A stretch of DNA of 64,000 nt from Mycobacterium sp. (GCF_004298145.1 NZ_SCRH01000070.1:62001-126000), one strand, 5' to 3'; shown: positions 23,643-31,739, numbered from the stretch's first letter. Numbers and translations are program-made. The notes: a model not told the origin generated them from the sequence alone.

Positions 23643-24760
23643 AAATCGGGGAGGTTTTCGATCCGCGAAGTAATGCGCTGAACGCATGGCGGTTAGCGCT
23701 CGCGGCCGAGGTCATCTTTTGGCACACCTTTCCGATCCGGGGTCATCTCCCTTCGTTGCGGGCCGTTCTGCAGCTGCTGCTCTGCGTCGGCGTGGACGGG
23801 TTTTTCGCGATCTCGGGGTTCCTCATCACCGCGAGTTGGATCAGTAACCCACGGCTGCGTGCTTACCTCGCCGCTCGCGCTCTTCGCATCCTGCCCGGCT
23901 TCTACGTCTGCATGATCGTGACAGCCTTCGTGTTCGCCCCGCTCAGCGTGGCGATCCAAGGTGGTTCGGCCGCCAGGCTGCTGTTCTCCTTCGCTCCATT
24001 CGAGTACGTCCTGAAAAACATTGCGGTGATGTGGCTCAAGCCCGACGTCGGAGGCACCCCGCTCGGCATTCCCAACGCCGGCATCTGGAACGCGTCCCTG
24101 TGGTCACTCTTCTGGGAAGTGATGTGCTACCTCGTCGTTGCCGTTATCGGCGTGGCCGGACTCGCCAACCGCCGGTGGATTTCCCCGGCGATCCTGGTGG
24201 CGGCAGCGATCGGGGCGTCGATGATGCCACCCGTCACCTTCCCCGAGGTGTTCAATCGGCCGACGGGCAACGTGGGCACCGTCATCATCTTCCTGGCGTG
24301 CCGCGCAGCGATCATGTTTGCGGCGGGAGCGCTGCTGTATCAGTGGCGCGATGTCATTCCCGCTCGCTGGTCGCTAGTCGCGGTCAGTGTGGTCATCGTG
24401 CTGGTGGCCGGCCAGCTGCCGGACTACCGGGTGGTCGCCGCCGTCCCGCTCGCGTACGCCGTCGTCGTCTCCGGCTCTCTCCTGCACAACAAGCGCCTCA
24501 GATTGCGCACGGACCTGTCCTACGGCATGTACATCTACGCCTATCCGACCCAGCAGCTTTTGGCCGTCCTCGGGCTGCTCAGCCTCAACCCGTTCGTGTT
24601 CTGTCTCGCCGTGGCCGTAGCTACCCTGCCGCTGGCCGCGGCGAGCTGGTTCCTGATCGAAAAGCCGGCGAGGTCGCTGAAATCGCGTCTCCAACGCAGA
24701 TCCGCCGGTACCCGCGAGGCGGCGATGGCGGCGCCCCCGGAGGTCCCGGGCACGGCATAA
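23639..24760 (+). CDS. Acyltransferase-3 family membrane protein, copy 1
   Basis: A 373-residue membrane O-acyltransferase of the OafA/NodX (acyltransferase-3) family, which move acetyl or other acyl groups onto sugars or lipids. The catalytic R-x10-H motif is R18 to H29 (RLALAAEVIFWH), followed by VGVDGFFAISGFLI and the FWE loop SLFWEVMCYLVV. About ten transmembrane segments span the rest, with a basic cytoplasmic tail. It is the first of three tandem paralogues just downstream of dTDP-rhamnose genes, so a rhamnose-containing glycan or glycolipid is a possible acceptor. That is inference. Confidence 0.88.
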   Translation: MKIGEVFDPRSNALNAWRLALAAEVIFWHTFPIRGHLPSLRAVLQLLLCVGVDGFFAISGFLITASWISNPRLRAYLAARALRILPGFYVCMIVTAFVFAPLSVAIQGGSAARLLFSFAPFEYVLKNIAVMWLKPDVGGTPLGIPNAGIWNASLWSLFWEVMCYLVVAVIGVAGLANRRWISPAILVAAAIGASMMPPVTFPEVFNRPTGNVGTVIIFLACRAAIMFAAGALLYQWRDVIPARWSLVAVSVVIVLVAGQLPDYRVVAAVPLAYAVVVSGSLLHNKRLRLRTDLSYGMYIYAYPTQQLLAVLGLLSLNPFVFCLAVAVATLPLAAASWFLIEKPARSLKSRLQRRSAGTREAAMAAPPEVPGTA

Positions 24761-24832
24761 CTTCGGTCGCTACATCGCAAGGACTCAAATGACGGCTCCA
24801 CCGATCGCAATCGCCCACCGGCACCCGGCCGA

Positions 24833-24838
24833 TACGAT
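24833..24838 (+). promoter_or_regulatory. -10 element for acyltransferase copy 2
   Basis: TACGAT lies 40 nt upstream of the copy 2 ATG in the 117-nt gap. Each of the three paralogues has a TANNNT hexamer in its own upstream gap, so they may be transcribed separately. Confidence 0.3.
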
Positions 24839-24877
24839 GGCGCAGACGGCGCGTGGAGTAACGGGTGGCGGAGGCTA

Positions 24878-26014
24878 ATGAAGCTAGGGCAGGTATTCGA
24901 TCCGCGAAGAAACGCGCTCAACGCACTTCGGTTGGCGCTGGCGGCCGAGGTGATGCTGTTCCACTCCTGGCCGATCACGGGCCACATGCCACCGCATGCG
25001 ACTCTGCAGCTTTTCTTCTCGGTGGGCGTTGACGGGTTCTTCGCGATCTCCGGCTTCCTCATCACCCGGAGTTGGATCACCGACCCGCGACTGCGGGACT
25101 ACCTCACCGCCCGCGCCCTTCGCATCCTGCCCGGCTTCTACGTCTGCCTGATCGTGACCGCGTTCGTCTTCGCCCCGCTCAGCGTGGCGATCCAGGGCGG
25201 CTCGGCCGCCAAGCTGCTGGGGTCCACCGCACCGCTCGAGTACGTCCTGAAGAACAGCGCGGTGGCCTATTTGCAGCACGACGTCGGCGGCACCCCGCGC
25301 GACGTACCGGGCGGAGACGCCTGGAATGGCTCCCTGTGGTCACTGATCTGGGAACTGTTGTGCTATCTCGTCGTTGCCGGCATCGGCGTGGCGGGCCTCG
25401 CCAATCGCCGGTGGATTTCACCCGCCATCCTGGTTCTGGCGACGGGTCTGGCATTGGTACTGCCGCCCTTGACATTCCCGGGGGTATGGACCATCCCGCA
25501 GCTCGCGGTGCGCTCGGCCATCATGTTTTCGGCCGGCGCCGCCATGTACCAATGGCGCGACGTGATCCCCGCCCGATGGTCGCTCGTCGCGGTCTGCATC
25601 GTCATCGTGCTGGCGGCCAGCCGGTTGCCCGATTACCGGGTCGTCGGCGCCCTGCCGCTGGCCTACGCCGTCATCGTGTCCGGTGCCCTGCTGCAGAGCG
25701 ATCGGTTGCGACTGCGCACCGATCTGTCCTACGGCGTCTACATCTACGCGTTCCCAGTCCAGCAGTTGCTGGGCGTCTGTGGGCTCGCGGCGGTTCTCTA
25801 TCCGCCCGTGTTCTTTCTCGTTGCGGTGGTGGCCACGCTGCCGCTGGCCGCGGCGAGCTGGTTCCTCATCGAAAAGCCCTCGATGTCTCTCAAACGCCGG
25901 CTCCGGCGCAAGTGGGCCGCGCCCGTCGTCTCCAGCGGCGACGAAGCCCGCCCCGCCGACAAAGCCGAGGCCATGGCCGACCAGCCCGCGCCGAAGGCCC
26001 AGGACACCGCCTAG
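24878..26014 (+). CDS. Acyltransferase-3 family membrane protein, copy 2
   Basis: A 378-residue paralogue of copy 1 with the same architecture: R18-x10-H29 (RLALAAEVMLFH), VGVDGFFAISGFLITRSW, SLIWELLCYLVVAGIGVAGLANRRWISPAIL (in segments), and C-terminal WFLIEKPSMSLKRRLRRKW. The tail carries extra Ala/Asp/Lys residues. A GGAGG ribosome site sits 3 nt before the ATG, closer than usual. Identity between copies is high along the whole length, and the DNA is alignable, indicating fairly recent duplication. Substrate unknown. Confidence 0.88.
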   Translation: MKLGQVFDPRRNALNALRLALAAEVMLFHSWPITGHMPPHATLQLFFSVGVDGFFAISGFLITRSWITDPRLRDYLTARALRILPGFYVCLIVTAFVFAPLSVAIQGGSAAKLLGSTAPLEYVLKNSAVAYLQHDVGGTPRDVPGGDAWNGSLWSLIWELLCYLVVAGIGVAGLANRRWISPAILVLATGLALVLPPLTFPGVWTIPQLAVRSAIMFSAGAAMYQWRDVIPARWSLVAVCIVIVLAASRLPDYRVVGALPLAYAVIVSGALLQSDRLRLRTDLSYGVYIYAFPVQQLLGVCGLAAVLYPPVFFLVAVVATLPLAAASWFLIEKPSMSLKRRLRRKWAAPVVSSGDEARPADKAEAMADQPAPKAQDTA

Positions 26015-26075
26015 CCACGAATCGGTCCGCGCCGACAAAGCCCGCGAAAGCTCTCGGCCCCTGGCCCAGCGGCGG

Positions 26076-26081
26076 TAGTAT
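26076..26081 (+). promoter_or_regulatory. -10 element for acyltransferase copy 3
   Basis: TAGTAT lies 34 nt upstream of the copy 3 ATG. An in-frame ATG at 26080 overlaps this hexamer, so translation from it would require a different promoter. Confidence 0.3.
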
Positions 26082-26115
26082 GCCGCCGGGCGGGGGCACG
26101 ACGGGGCGGTGGCCG

Positions 26116-27207
26116 ATGACCCTCGGACAGGTATTCGATGGGCGGAACAACGCGCTGAATGCGTGGCGGCTGGTGCTGGCGGCCGAAGTCATGCTGTGGC
26201 ACTGCTGGCCCATCACGAACCGCCTGCCCCCGGCGGTGACGCTGCAACTTCTGTTCTCGATAGGGGTGGACGGGTTCTTCGCGATCTCGGGATTCCTCAT
26301 CTCCAGGAGTTGGCTCGACGACCCGCGAGTCCGCGACTTTCTCACCGCCCGCGCCCTGCGGATCCTTCCCGGCTACTACGTCTGCCTCATCGTGACGGCG
26401 TTTGTCTTCGCCCCGCTGAGTGTGGCGATCCGGGGCGGATCGGTCGGCAAGCTATTGTCTTCCGGCGCGCCGCTCGAATACCTCCTGAAAAACAGCGCGG
26501 TGGCTTACGTCCATCTAGACGTCGGCGGAACACCAAGCGGGGTAACACATTCCGGGCTCTGGAACGGTTCGCTGTGGTCCCTGGGCTGGGAAGTGATCTG
26601 CTACCTCGCCGTCGCCGGTATCGGTTTGGCGGGTCTGGCCAATCACCGGTGGGTTTCTCCGGCGATCCTGGTCCTGGCCACGGGTCTGGCAACGGCGGTA
26701 CCGCCGATGACGTTTCCGGGGGTGTGGACCATCCCGCAGATCGCCGTGCGCTCGGCGATCATGTTCGCCGCCGGAGCCGTGATCTACCAGTGGAAAGAGG
26801 TGATCCCCGCCCGGTGGTCGCTGGTCGGGGTGAGCGTCGTCATCGTGCTGGCGGCCAGCCGGCTGCCCGATTACCGGGTGGTCGCCGCCCTGCCGCTGGC
26901 CTACGCGATCATCGTGTCCGGAGCCTTGCTGAAGAGCAGCCGCTTGAGACTGCGTACGGATCTGTCCTACGGCGTGTACATCTACGCGTTCCCGGTCCAG
27001 CAGTTGCTGGCTGTGTGCGGGGTTGCGACGCAGCTACCTCCGGTCGTGTTTTTTATGGTCGCCGCGGTCGCCACCCTACCGCTCGCTGCGACAAGCTGGT
27101 TCCTCATCGAGAAGCCCTCGATGTCACTCAAGCGCCGACTCAAACGGAAGTGGTCGGACCGCGCCAAGGCCGACGTCGAGCACCCTGCCACCACAGCGCC
27201 ACGGTGA
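26116..27207 (+). CDS. Acyltransferase-3 family membrane protein, copy 3
   Basis: A 363-residue third paralogue: R18-x10-H29 (RLVLAAEVMLWH), IGVDGFFAISGFLISRSW, SLGWEVICYLAVAG, and WFLIEKPSMSLKRRLKRKW near the end. It is closer to copy 2 than to copy 1 in several segments (FPGVWTIPQ, VSGALL, YAFPVQQLL). The ATG at 26116 aligns with the starts of the other copies; an in-frame ATG at 26080 would add 12 residues. The same reading frame happens to be open across copy 2, which is not meaningful. Its 3' end overlaps a convergent small membrane protein gene by 68 nt. Confidence 0.88.
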   Translation: MTLGQVFDGRNNALNAWRLVLAAEVMLWHCWPITNRLPPAVTLQLLFSIGVDGFFAISGFLISRSWLDDPRVRDFLTARALRILPGYYVCLIVTAFVFAPLSVAIRGGSVGKLLSSGAPLEYLLKNSAVAYVHLDVGGTPSGVTHSGLWNGSLWSLGWEVICYLAVAGIGLAGLANHRWVSPAILVLATGLATAVPPMTFPGVWTIPQIAVRSAIMFAAGAVIYQWKEVIPARWSLVGVSVVIVLAASRLPDYRVVAALPLAYAIIVSGALLKSSRLRLRTDLSYGVYIYAFPVQQLLAVCGVATQLPPVVFFMVAAVATLPLAATSWFLIEKPSMSLKRRLKRKWSDRAKADVEHPATTAPR

Positions 27208-27526
27208 GCACTTCAGCGCCCACGCTGATGACCGCGTACGGTGCTGGGTCCCAACCCCGTTCGGAAAAGCCGGAAAGCCCCACGGTCCGCGACAGCGCGA
27301 ACGCGACCAGCGAACCGGCCGCCAGCGTCGCACCGGCCCAGCGCAGCCATCCGGGACCACCGACCAGAATCAGCAGGGCGATCGCCAACGAGCCACTGGC
27401 CTGAACCAGAAATCCGATGCCGATGGTTGGGATATGTTGGTAGCCATGGACATAGAGGTAGGCGTGGCTGGCGGCGCTGATGGCCAGCGACGTGGCGAGT
27501 CCGACCCGGACCAGGATACCCATCAC
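27140..27526 (-). CDS. Small four-helix membrane protein of unknown function
   Basis: A 128-residue protein with four predicted transmembrane helices (near residues 5-22, 34-57, 62-80 and 98-115) and a basic C-terminus. The conserved-looking segment HAYLYVHGYQHIPTIG after helix 1 contains several His and Tyr residues. Its GTG start overlaps the metallophosphoesterase stop (GTGA), and ATG 27523 is an alternative, so it is the last gene of the sigma-Rieske-cupredoxin operon. The context suggests a role in electron transfer or metal handling in the membrane. No family recognised. Confidence 0.7.
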   Translation of the reverse strand: MMGILVRVGLATSLAISAASHAYLYVHGYQHIPTIGIGFLVQASGSLAIALLILVGGPGWLRWAGATLAAGSLVAFALSRTVGLSGFSERGWDPAPYAVISVGAEVLTVALWWQGARRRPWRGPTTSV

Positions 27527-28449
27527 TGCAACGTCCGCTCTTTCAGCGCCAGAGCGGTCTGTCCCCTGGTGTAACTGACCTCGCGGATGCCCAGTGCGTC
27601 GCGCAGCCTGCCGGCCGGCAGTGTCACCGGTTTCGGCGCCGGCCCGTCACCGGGATGCGGCAGCGGGTAGGCGGTGGTGGTCCCGCTGTAGAAAGCCACG
27701 TTGCCTTCCATTTTGGAAAACAGTTGGTGGACATGGCCGTTGAGGCATGTGACGGACGAGAACCGGCGCAGGTAGCTCAGCGCCCGGGTGGCATCGTCGG
27801 TGCCCCAGCCCCATTGCGGGTACATCGCGAACAACGGGATGTGACTGAACACGATGATCGGAGTATCACTCGACAGACGGGCCACGTCCTTCTCGACGAA
27901 CCCCAGCTGATCCACACCCAGATGACCCAGCTTGCGCAGGTTCAACGTGTTGACCAGCGCGATGAGGTGCACACCGGCGACGTCAAGGCTGTACCAGCCG
28001 TCACCAACAGCGCCCGCCCCGAAGGTGTTTCGGTACTTGCGCCCCGCGTCATCGATCGAATCGTGCTCGCCGGGCACAGTGAACACCTGCGGCGTCTTCA
28101 CCTCACTCATCATCTGCTTCACCTGGTCGAACTGTTCGGGGCTGGACAGGTGCGTGAGGTCGCCGGTGTGGATGACGAAATCCGGTGTGTAGCCGAGGTT
28201 GTTGACCTTTTCGATCGCGTGGCGAAACGTTGCGGCGACGTCCGTGTTGGGCGCACCGGTGAAACCGAGGTGACTGTCGCTGACTTGGGCGAACCGCAGG
28301 GTGGGCTGGACGTGTGCGCGCTGTGCCGCCGCCTCCCCGGCGACATGCGAGATGACCTCGCCGCCGGCCACGGCGAACCCGACCGCCGCCCCGAACCACG
28401 CCGAATGCCGGATGAGCTGGCGCCGGGTCATGCCCTTCGGGTCCCTCAT
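27523..28449 (-). CDS. Tat-exported calcineurin-like metallophosphoesterase
   Basis: A 308-residue protein with a twin-arginine signal (MTRRQLIRHSAWFGAAVGFA, RR at residues 9-10) and the full set of metal-binding motifs: DSHLG near 58, GDLTH near 97, GEHD near 126 (in place of GNHD), and SHIPLF and NGHVHQ later. It should act outside the membrane on phosphate esters, perhaps nucleotides, sugars or lipids. The start overlaps the cupredoxin stop (ATGA). The surrounding redox proteins and shared export suggest they work together at the cell surface. Confidence 0.88.
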   Translation of the reverse strand: MRDPKGMTRRQLIRHSAWFGAAVGFAVAGGEVISHVAGEAAAQRAHVQPTLRFAQVSDSHLGFTGAPNTDVAATFRHAIEKVNNLGYTPDFVIHTGDLTHLSSPEQFDQVKQMMSEVKTPQVFTVPGEHDSIDDAGRKYRNTFGAGAVGDGWYSLDVAGVHLIALVNTLNLRKLGHLGVDQLGFVEKDVARLSSDTPIIVFSHIPLFAMYPQWGWGTDDATRALSYLRRFSSVTCLNGHVHQLFSKMEGNVAFYSGTTTAYPLPHPGDGPAPKPVTLPAGRLRDALGIREVSYTRGQTALALKERTLQ

Positions 28450-28844
28450 CCCGTCACCACCACGGTGCCGCGCATCATCGGGTGGATCGAGCAGACGTAG
28501 TCGAAAGTCCCGGCGGTGGAAAAGATGTGGGCGAAGATGGCTCCCGTTCCCATACCGGGTGAGTGGAAGGAGCCGTCACTGGCCGCGACCGTATGGGGTT
28601 CTTCGTCGCGGTTGGTCCAGGTGACGGTGGTCCCGGCGGGCACCGTCAGGGTGACCGGCGCGAAGGCGAAGCCGTCGATGGCGACCTGGTCGGCACCGGC
28701 GGGCCGGGGCGGTGCGGTGATCGACATCTCGGTGGTGGGTGCGCCGGTGGTCGCCACGGGCCGGGACTGGCCACAACCGGCCGATGTCAGCACGCCCACG
28801 GCCAGCACGGCCGCCAAAAGTCTTCGTCGCATGGGGATATCCAT
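28446..28844 (-). CDS. Lipoprotein cupredoxin (plastocyanin-like copper protein)
   Basis: A 132-residue predicted lipoprotein: basic start, hydrophobic core and lipobox LTSAGC with the lipidated cysteine at 24. The mature part is a small type-1 copper domain with ligands H84 (EEPHTVA), C118, H121 and M124 (YVCSIHPMM), the amicyanin/plastocyanin arrangement. It should carry single electrons or bind copper on the outer face of the membrane. It starts 29 nt after the Rieske gene and is coupled to the metallophosphoesterase by overlap. Start may be M1 or M5. Confidence 0.88.
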   Translation of the reverse strand: MDIPMRRRLLAAVLAVGVLTSAGCGQSRPVATTGAPTTEMSITAPPRPAGADQVAIDGFAFAPVTLTVPAGTTVTWTNRDEEPHTVAASDGSFHSPGMGTGAIFAHIFSTAGTFDYVCSIHPMMRGTVVVTG

Positions 28845-28873
28845 GCCCAGGGATAGGGCGGTGGGTTACACCG

Positions 28874-29572
28874 TCAGGCGGGGCGCGCCGGGGCGAACAC
28901 CTCGATGACCCCGTTGGCCTCCCGGACCATCAATGCGGGCAACGGTTTCGGTGCGATCGGCAGCTGGTGGGTGAGCACCTCTCCGCTGGGCGAGAACGAC
29001 GTGGTGTGGCAGGGGCAGCGCAGCGTGTCATCCGGCGCGTCGAACCACAGCTTGCACCCCTGATGGGTGCACACCCCGGATATCGCTTGCACTTTGCCGT
29101 CGACGCGCCGGACGAATCCGGTCACCGAACCCAGATCGAAGGGATGCATGACGCCGTCGGGCACGTCCGAACCGGCCGCGACGCGCTGCCAGCTTCCATC
29201 GTTGGGGGTGAGTTGCCCGGTGGCGCTGTCCGGGGCGCGCCGTTGACCGTATTGACCGGCGATCACGGCCCGATCGAGGGAAACCGCGGCGACCGCGGCC
29301 GTCGCGGCGGCCGACGTCCCGACGATGACCTGGCGGCGCGTGCTACCGCGTCCGGAAGCCGTTTCCGTTGGCACGCCTGAGATCTGCTCGCCGAGCCGGC
29401 GGTGCAGATCGGAGACGAATTCCGGCCGCGGTTCGTCATCCCCGCCGCGAGCCGCCCGCAACTCGATGGCCGTGCGCAGCTGCGCCGCCTCGAAGTCGTC
29501 GGGCGCGAACGACCTGGGCCGGCGCCCCCGCAACAGATCGTCGACATAGCGTCGCAACCCCCGCGCATTCAT
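28874..29572 (-). CDS. Membrane-anchored Rieske [2Fe-2S] protein with a cytoplasmic N-terminal domain
   Basis: A 232-residue protein in three parts. Residues 1-75 are charged and helical, resembling no catalytic domain. R79-R80 followed by a hydrophobic segment (82-100) form a Tat-type membrane anchor. Residues 115-232 are a Rieske domain with cluster ligands C168, H170, C186 and H189 and the disulfide pair C173/C188 (CTHQGC and CPCHTTSF). There is no cytochrome b or c gene nearby, so it is not part of a bc complex. Its start overlaps the stop of the sigma factor gene (ATGA), the position normally held by an anti-sigma factor. Confidence 0.9.
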   Translation of the reverse strand: MNARGLRRYVDDLLRGRRPRSFAPDDFEAAQLRTAIELRAARGGDDEPRPEFVSDLHRRLGEQISGVPTETASGRGSTRRQVIVGTSAAATAAVAAVSLDRAVIAGQYGQRRAPDSATGQLTPNDGSWQRVAAGSDVPDGVMHPFDLGSVTGFVRRVDGKVQAISGVCTHQGCKLWFDAPDDTLRCPCHTTSFSPSGEVLTHQLPIAPKPLPALMVREANGVIEVFAPARPA

Positions 29573-30120
29573 GGCTGGCCCCCATCGTTGACCTGCGCCG
29601 CCAGCCGCAGGGCGCGGTGCTGGAGCACTTTGGCATTGGCCACGCTGATCCCGAGTTCCGCGGCGGACTCCTTGATCGAATTACCCCGCAGAAAGCGCGA
29701 TTCCAGAATCTGGCGATAGCGATCCGGCAGGTTGTCCAGAACCCGGGCCACGCGCTGCGGCGCGGTGCTGATCGCATCCTGGCTGTCGGCTGGTTGTTCG
29801 ATGTCCTCGATCGAGGTTATCTCCCGTCCCAAGGTCTCGCGCCAGTGTGCGGCCAGCACCGTCCTGGCCGTGGCCCGCAGGTAGGCACGGACCTCCCCCA
29901 CGCTCACGGTCAGGCGCAGCGGGCGCAGCGCGGCGAGGAACACCTCGGCGGTGAGGTCTTCCGCGTCGGTCCGGTTGCCGACCCGCGCGAACAGCGTGCG
30001 GTACACCCAGCTCACGTTGTCGGAGTACACGGCTTCCCAGTCCGGGTAGTCGGCCTCATGGCCACTGCCGGGTACCGCACGCAGGGGTCGCGGCCCGACG
30101 GGTTCGTTTCTTGCCGCCAC
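29569..30120 (-). CDS. ECF-type RNA polymerase sigma factor
   Basis: A 183-residue group IV sigma factor with region 2 (VYRTLFARVGNRTDAEDLTAEVFLAAL in segments) and region 4 (LPDRYRQILESRFLRGNSIKESAAELGIS in segments, with the helix-turn-helix). The sequence is not close to SigL, SigM or SigE in the motifs I can compare, and I do not assign it to a named mycobacterial sigma. The GTG start is preceded by AAGGAGG at only 3 nt. It is followed by the Rieske gene with a 4-nt overlap; no zinc anti-sigma gene (H-x3-C-x2-C) is next to it. Confidence 0.88.
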   Translation of the reverse strand: MAARNEPVGPRPLRAVPGSGHEADYPDWEAVYSDNVSWVYRTLFARVGNRTDAEDLTAEVFLAALRPLRLTVSVGEVRAYLRATARTVLAAHWRETLGREITSIEDIEQPADSQDAISTAPQRVARVLDNLPDRYRQILESRFLRGNSIKESAAELGISVANAKVLQHRALRLAAQVNDGGQP

Positions 30121-30161
30121 ATGCCTCCTTCACCCGATCAATATCGGCTCGGGTTACACCC

Positions 30162-31625
30162 TCAGGGCGCTGCGAGTGCGGCGTCGTCGGCCATCAGCCG
30201 GTCGAGCTTGGTGGCGGTGGCGGAAAAGACGGACTTGGCGATGCTCAGTATCCGATCCCGGACCCGGGGCTTGGCCGACGCCGACGGCAGCAGGTGGCCG
30301 ATCAGGTGACCGAAAAGGTCCAGGCGCGCCGTGAACAACCACGACATCAACTCCGGGTCGTCGAACCAGCGCAGCTGGTTGCTGTAGTCGGACAGCGCCA
30401 GCCGTAACCAGTCGGCGTCGGTGTCCGGATGCGGCAAGGGCACACAGAGCCCGTTTTTCCGCGAGTCGTCGCGGTACGCGGCCTCCACGTGAGCGATCAG
30501 CGCCGCGCTGAAGATCTGCTGGCAGCCGCGCACGCTCTGCAGCGTGATGCGACCGGAATCGAAAATCGGCGTGGCGGGCCGCTTTTCGGCACCGTCGGCG
30601 GTGCAGTCGATGTAGAGCCCGCGGCCGTTGACCGCCACCGCGCCCCGGTCGAGGACCATCTTGTCCGCCTCGATGGCCAGCAGGTGGCCCATGCGCACCA
30701 CGTCGGTGATTCGTCGCAGCTGCTCGAGTTCGAGCCGGGTGACGGTCGCGCAGCGATACATCGCGGGCCGGGTCGCCGGATCGATCCGCAGCAGCAGGCC
30801 GGCATCCTCGAGGCGGGCGAACAGATCGGGCACCGACACGGCGTCGTTGATGGCGCGCAGTTGCGCGGTGAAGCTCGCCTTGATCTTCTCGGCGAACAAC
30901 GAGCCGGGCTGCATCGTCTCGCGGTCCAACAGCCAGGAATCGCGGGGCATGATCCAGGTGAGCCGGTCGGGGTCGATGCCTTGACCCAGCAGCCACAGGC
31001 AGGTGTCGATGCCGGTCTTGCCGGCCCCGACGACGACGTAGCGCTCGTAGGGACCGCGCCCCGGCAGGTCGCCGGGCGCGACGCAATCGATGCCGGTCGC
31101 GACCCGATACGGCGGCGGGCGCATCGCCGGGACCATGACACGCATGTAGGTGGCGTCGACGACGCGGCGCGCCACGCGGACGGTGTAGTCAGCGCCGGCG
31201 AGCGTGCGAAACCGGCCTTCACCACGGTCTTGGCCGAGGTATTCGCTCATCGGGAAGTAGCTGACCCGCCCGGTCGGCAACAGCTGCCGGCGCATGATGT
31301 GGTCGTAGTACGCGCAGATCTCCCCGGCGGTCGCCAATTTGTAAAGGCCCTGGTTCCAACCGACTTGGTCGATGGAGTCACCGCCCAGTCGCAGCGAGTT
31401 GACGCCGTAGAACACCGACGGCTGGTGCAGCCGCACGAACGGGTAGGCCATGGTCCAGTGCCCACCGGGCGCATGGTTGCGGTCCACCACCACGATGCGG
31501 GCCTGCGTCGCCGAGGTCACCGAGGTCTCTGAGGTCACCGAGGTCTCCGTGACCAGCGCGTCGATGAACGCCATGCCCATGGCGCCCGCGCCGACCACCA
31601 GGTAGTCGGCCTCGATGGTGTGCAT
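30162..31625 (-). CDS. FAD/NAD(P)-binding oxidoreductase (flavin monooxygenase-like)
   Basis: A 487-residue two-dinucleotide-binding flavoprotein. The first Rossmann motif is VVGAGAMG at residues 10-17, the second is VVVGAGKTG near 197, and GGHWTMAYPFVRLHQPS follows the first beta strands as in flavin-containing monooxygenases. Between the first helix and second strand is an insert with a twice-repeated TSVTSE hexapeptide encoded by an 18-bp tandem repeat. The ATG at 31625 lies 10 nt from a TAGCCT hexamer. It ends 41 nt before the ECF sigma gene on the same strand and may lead that operon. Substrate unknown. Confidence 0.85.
   Translation of the reverse strand: MHTIEADYLVVGAGAMGMAFIDALVTETSVTSETSVTSATQARIVVVDRNHAPGGHWTMAYPFVRLHQPSVFYGVNSLRLGGDSIDQVGWNQGLYKLATAGEICAYYDHIMRRQLLPTGRVSYFPMSEYLGQDRGEGRFRTLAGADYTVRVARRVVDATYMRVMVPAMRPPPYRVATGIDCVAPGDLPGRGPYERYVVVGAGKTGIDTCLWLLGQGIDPDRLTWIMPRDSWLLDRETMQPGSLFAEKIKASFTAQLRAINDAVSVPDLFARLEDAGLLLRIDPATRPAMYRCATVTRLELEQLRRITDVVRMGHLLAIEADKMVLDRGAVAVNGRGLYIDCTADGAEKRPATPIFDSGRITLQSVRGCQQIFSAALIAHVEAAYRDDSRKNGLCVPLPHPDTDADWLRLALSDYSNQLRWFDDPELMSWLFTARLDLFGHLIGHLLPSASAKPRVRDRILSIAKSVFSATATKLDRLMADDAALAAP
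31513..31548 (-). repeat. Two tandem 18-bp repeats in the flavin oxidoreductase gene
   Basis: Copies at 31513-31530 and 31531-31548 (gaggtcaccgaggtctct) differ at one base. They code for TSVTSE twice in a surface loop of the FAD domain. Partial further units flank them. Copy number could differ between strains. Confidence 0.85.
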
Positions 31626-31654
31626 ACAGCTGTCAGGCTAGCCCGCTACCCACC

Positions 31655-31684
31655 TTGCCAAGGCCGTATCCAAGTTACTAGGAT
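31655..31684 (+). promoter_or_regulatory. Probable SigA-type promoter of mmsA-fadE9-mmsB
   Basis: TTGCCA (31655-31660), an 18-nt spacer and TAGGAT (31679-31684) form a good housekeeping-type promoter 56 nt upstream of mmsA. Transcription should start near 31691. The -35 overlaps a possible -35 (TTGGCA) for the divergent flavoprotein gene. Confidence 0.5.
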
Positions 31685-31696
31685 ATGCAAGTATCC
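31666..31696 (+). promoter_or_regulatory. Candidate operator overlapping the mmsA promoter
   Basis: Three half-sites alternate in direction: GTATCC (31666-31671), GGATAT (31681-31686) and GTATCC (31691-31696). They cover the spacer, the -10 and the predicted start point, which fits a repressor site. The regulator is not identified; the MarR gene downstream is one candidate. Confidence 0.45.
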
Positions 31697-31739
31697 GCTC
31701 ACCTCCGCTTCAGCGCCGTCAACCACATTCGAGGGCCTC

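Noticed and set aside
25072..26115. Open extension of acyltransferase copy 3 across copy 2
   Set aside because: The frame is open by chance; copy 2 is coded in another frame there, and copy 3 aligns with its paralogues only from ATG 26116.
30121..30161. TGTAACCC (minus strand) as an ECF autoregulatory promoter for the sigma gene at 29569-30120
   Set aside because: No matching -10 element at 16-17 nt; the gap is only 41 nt and the gene may be read from the flavoprotein gene upstream.
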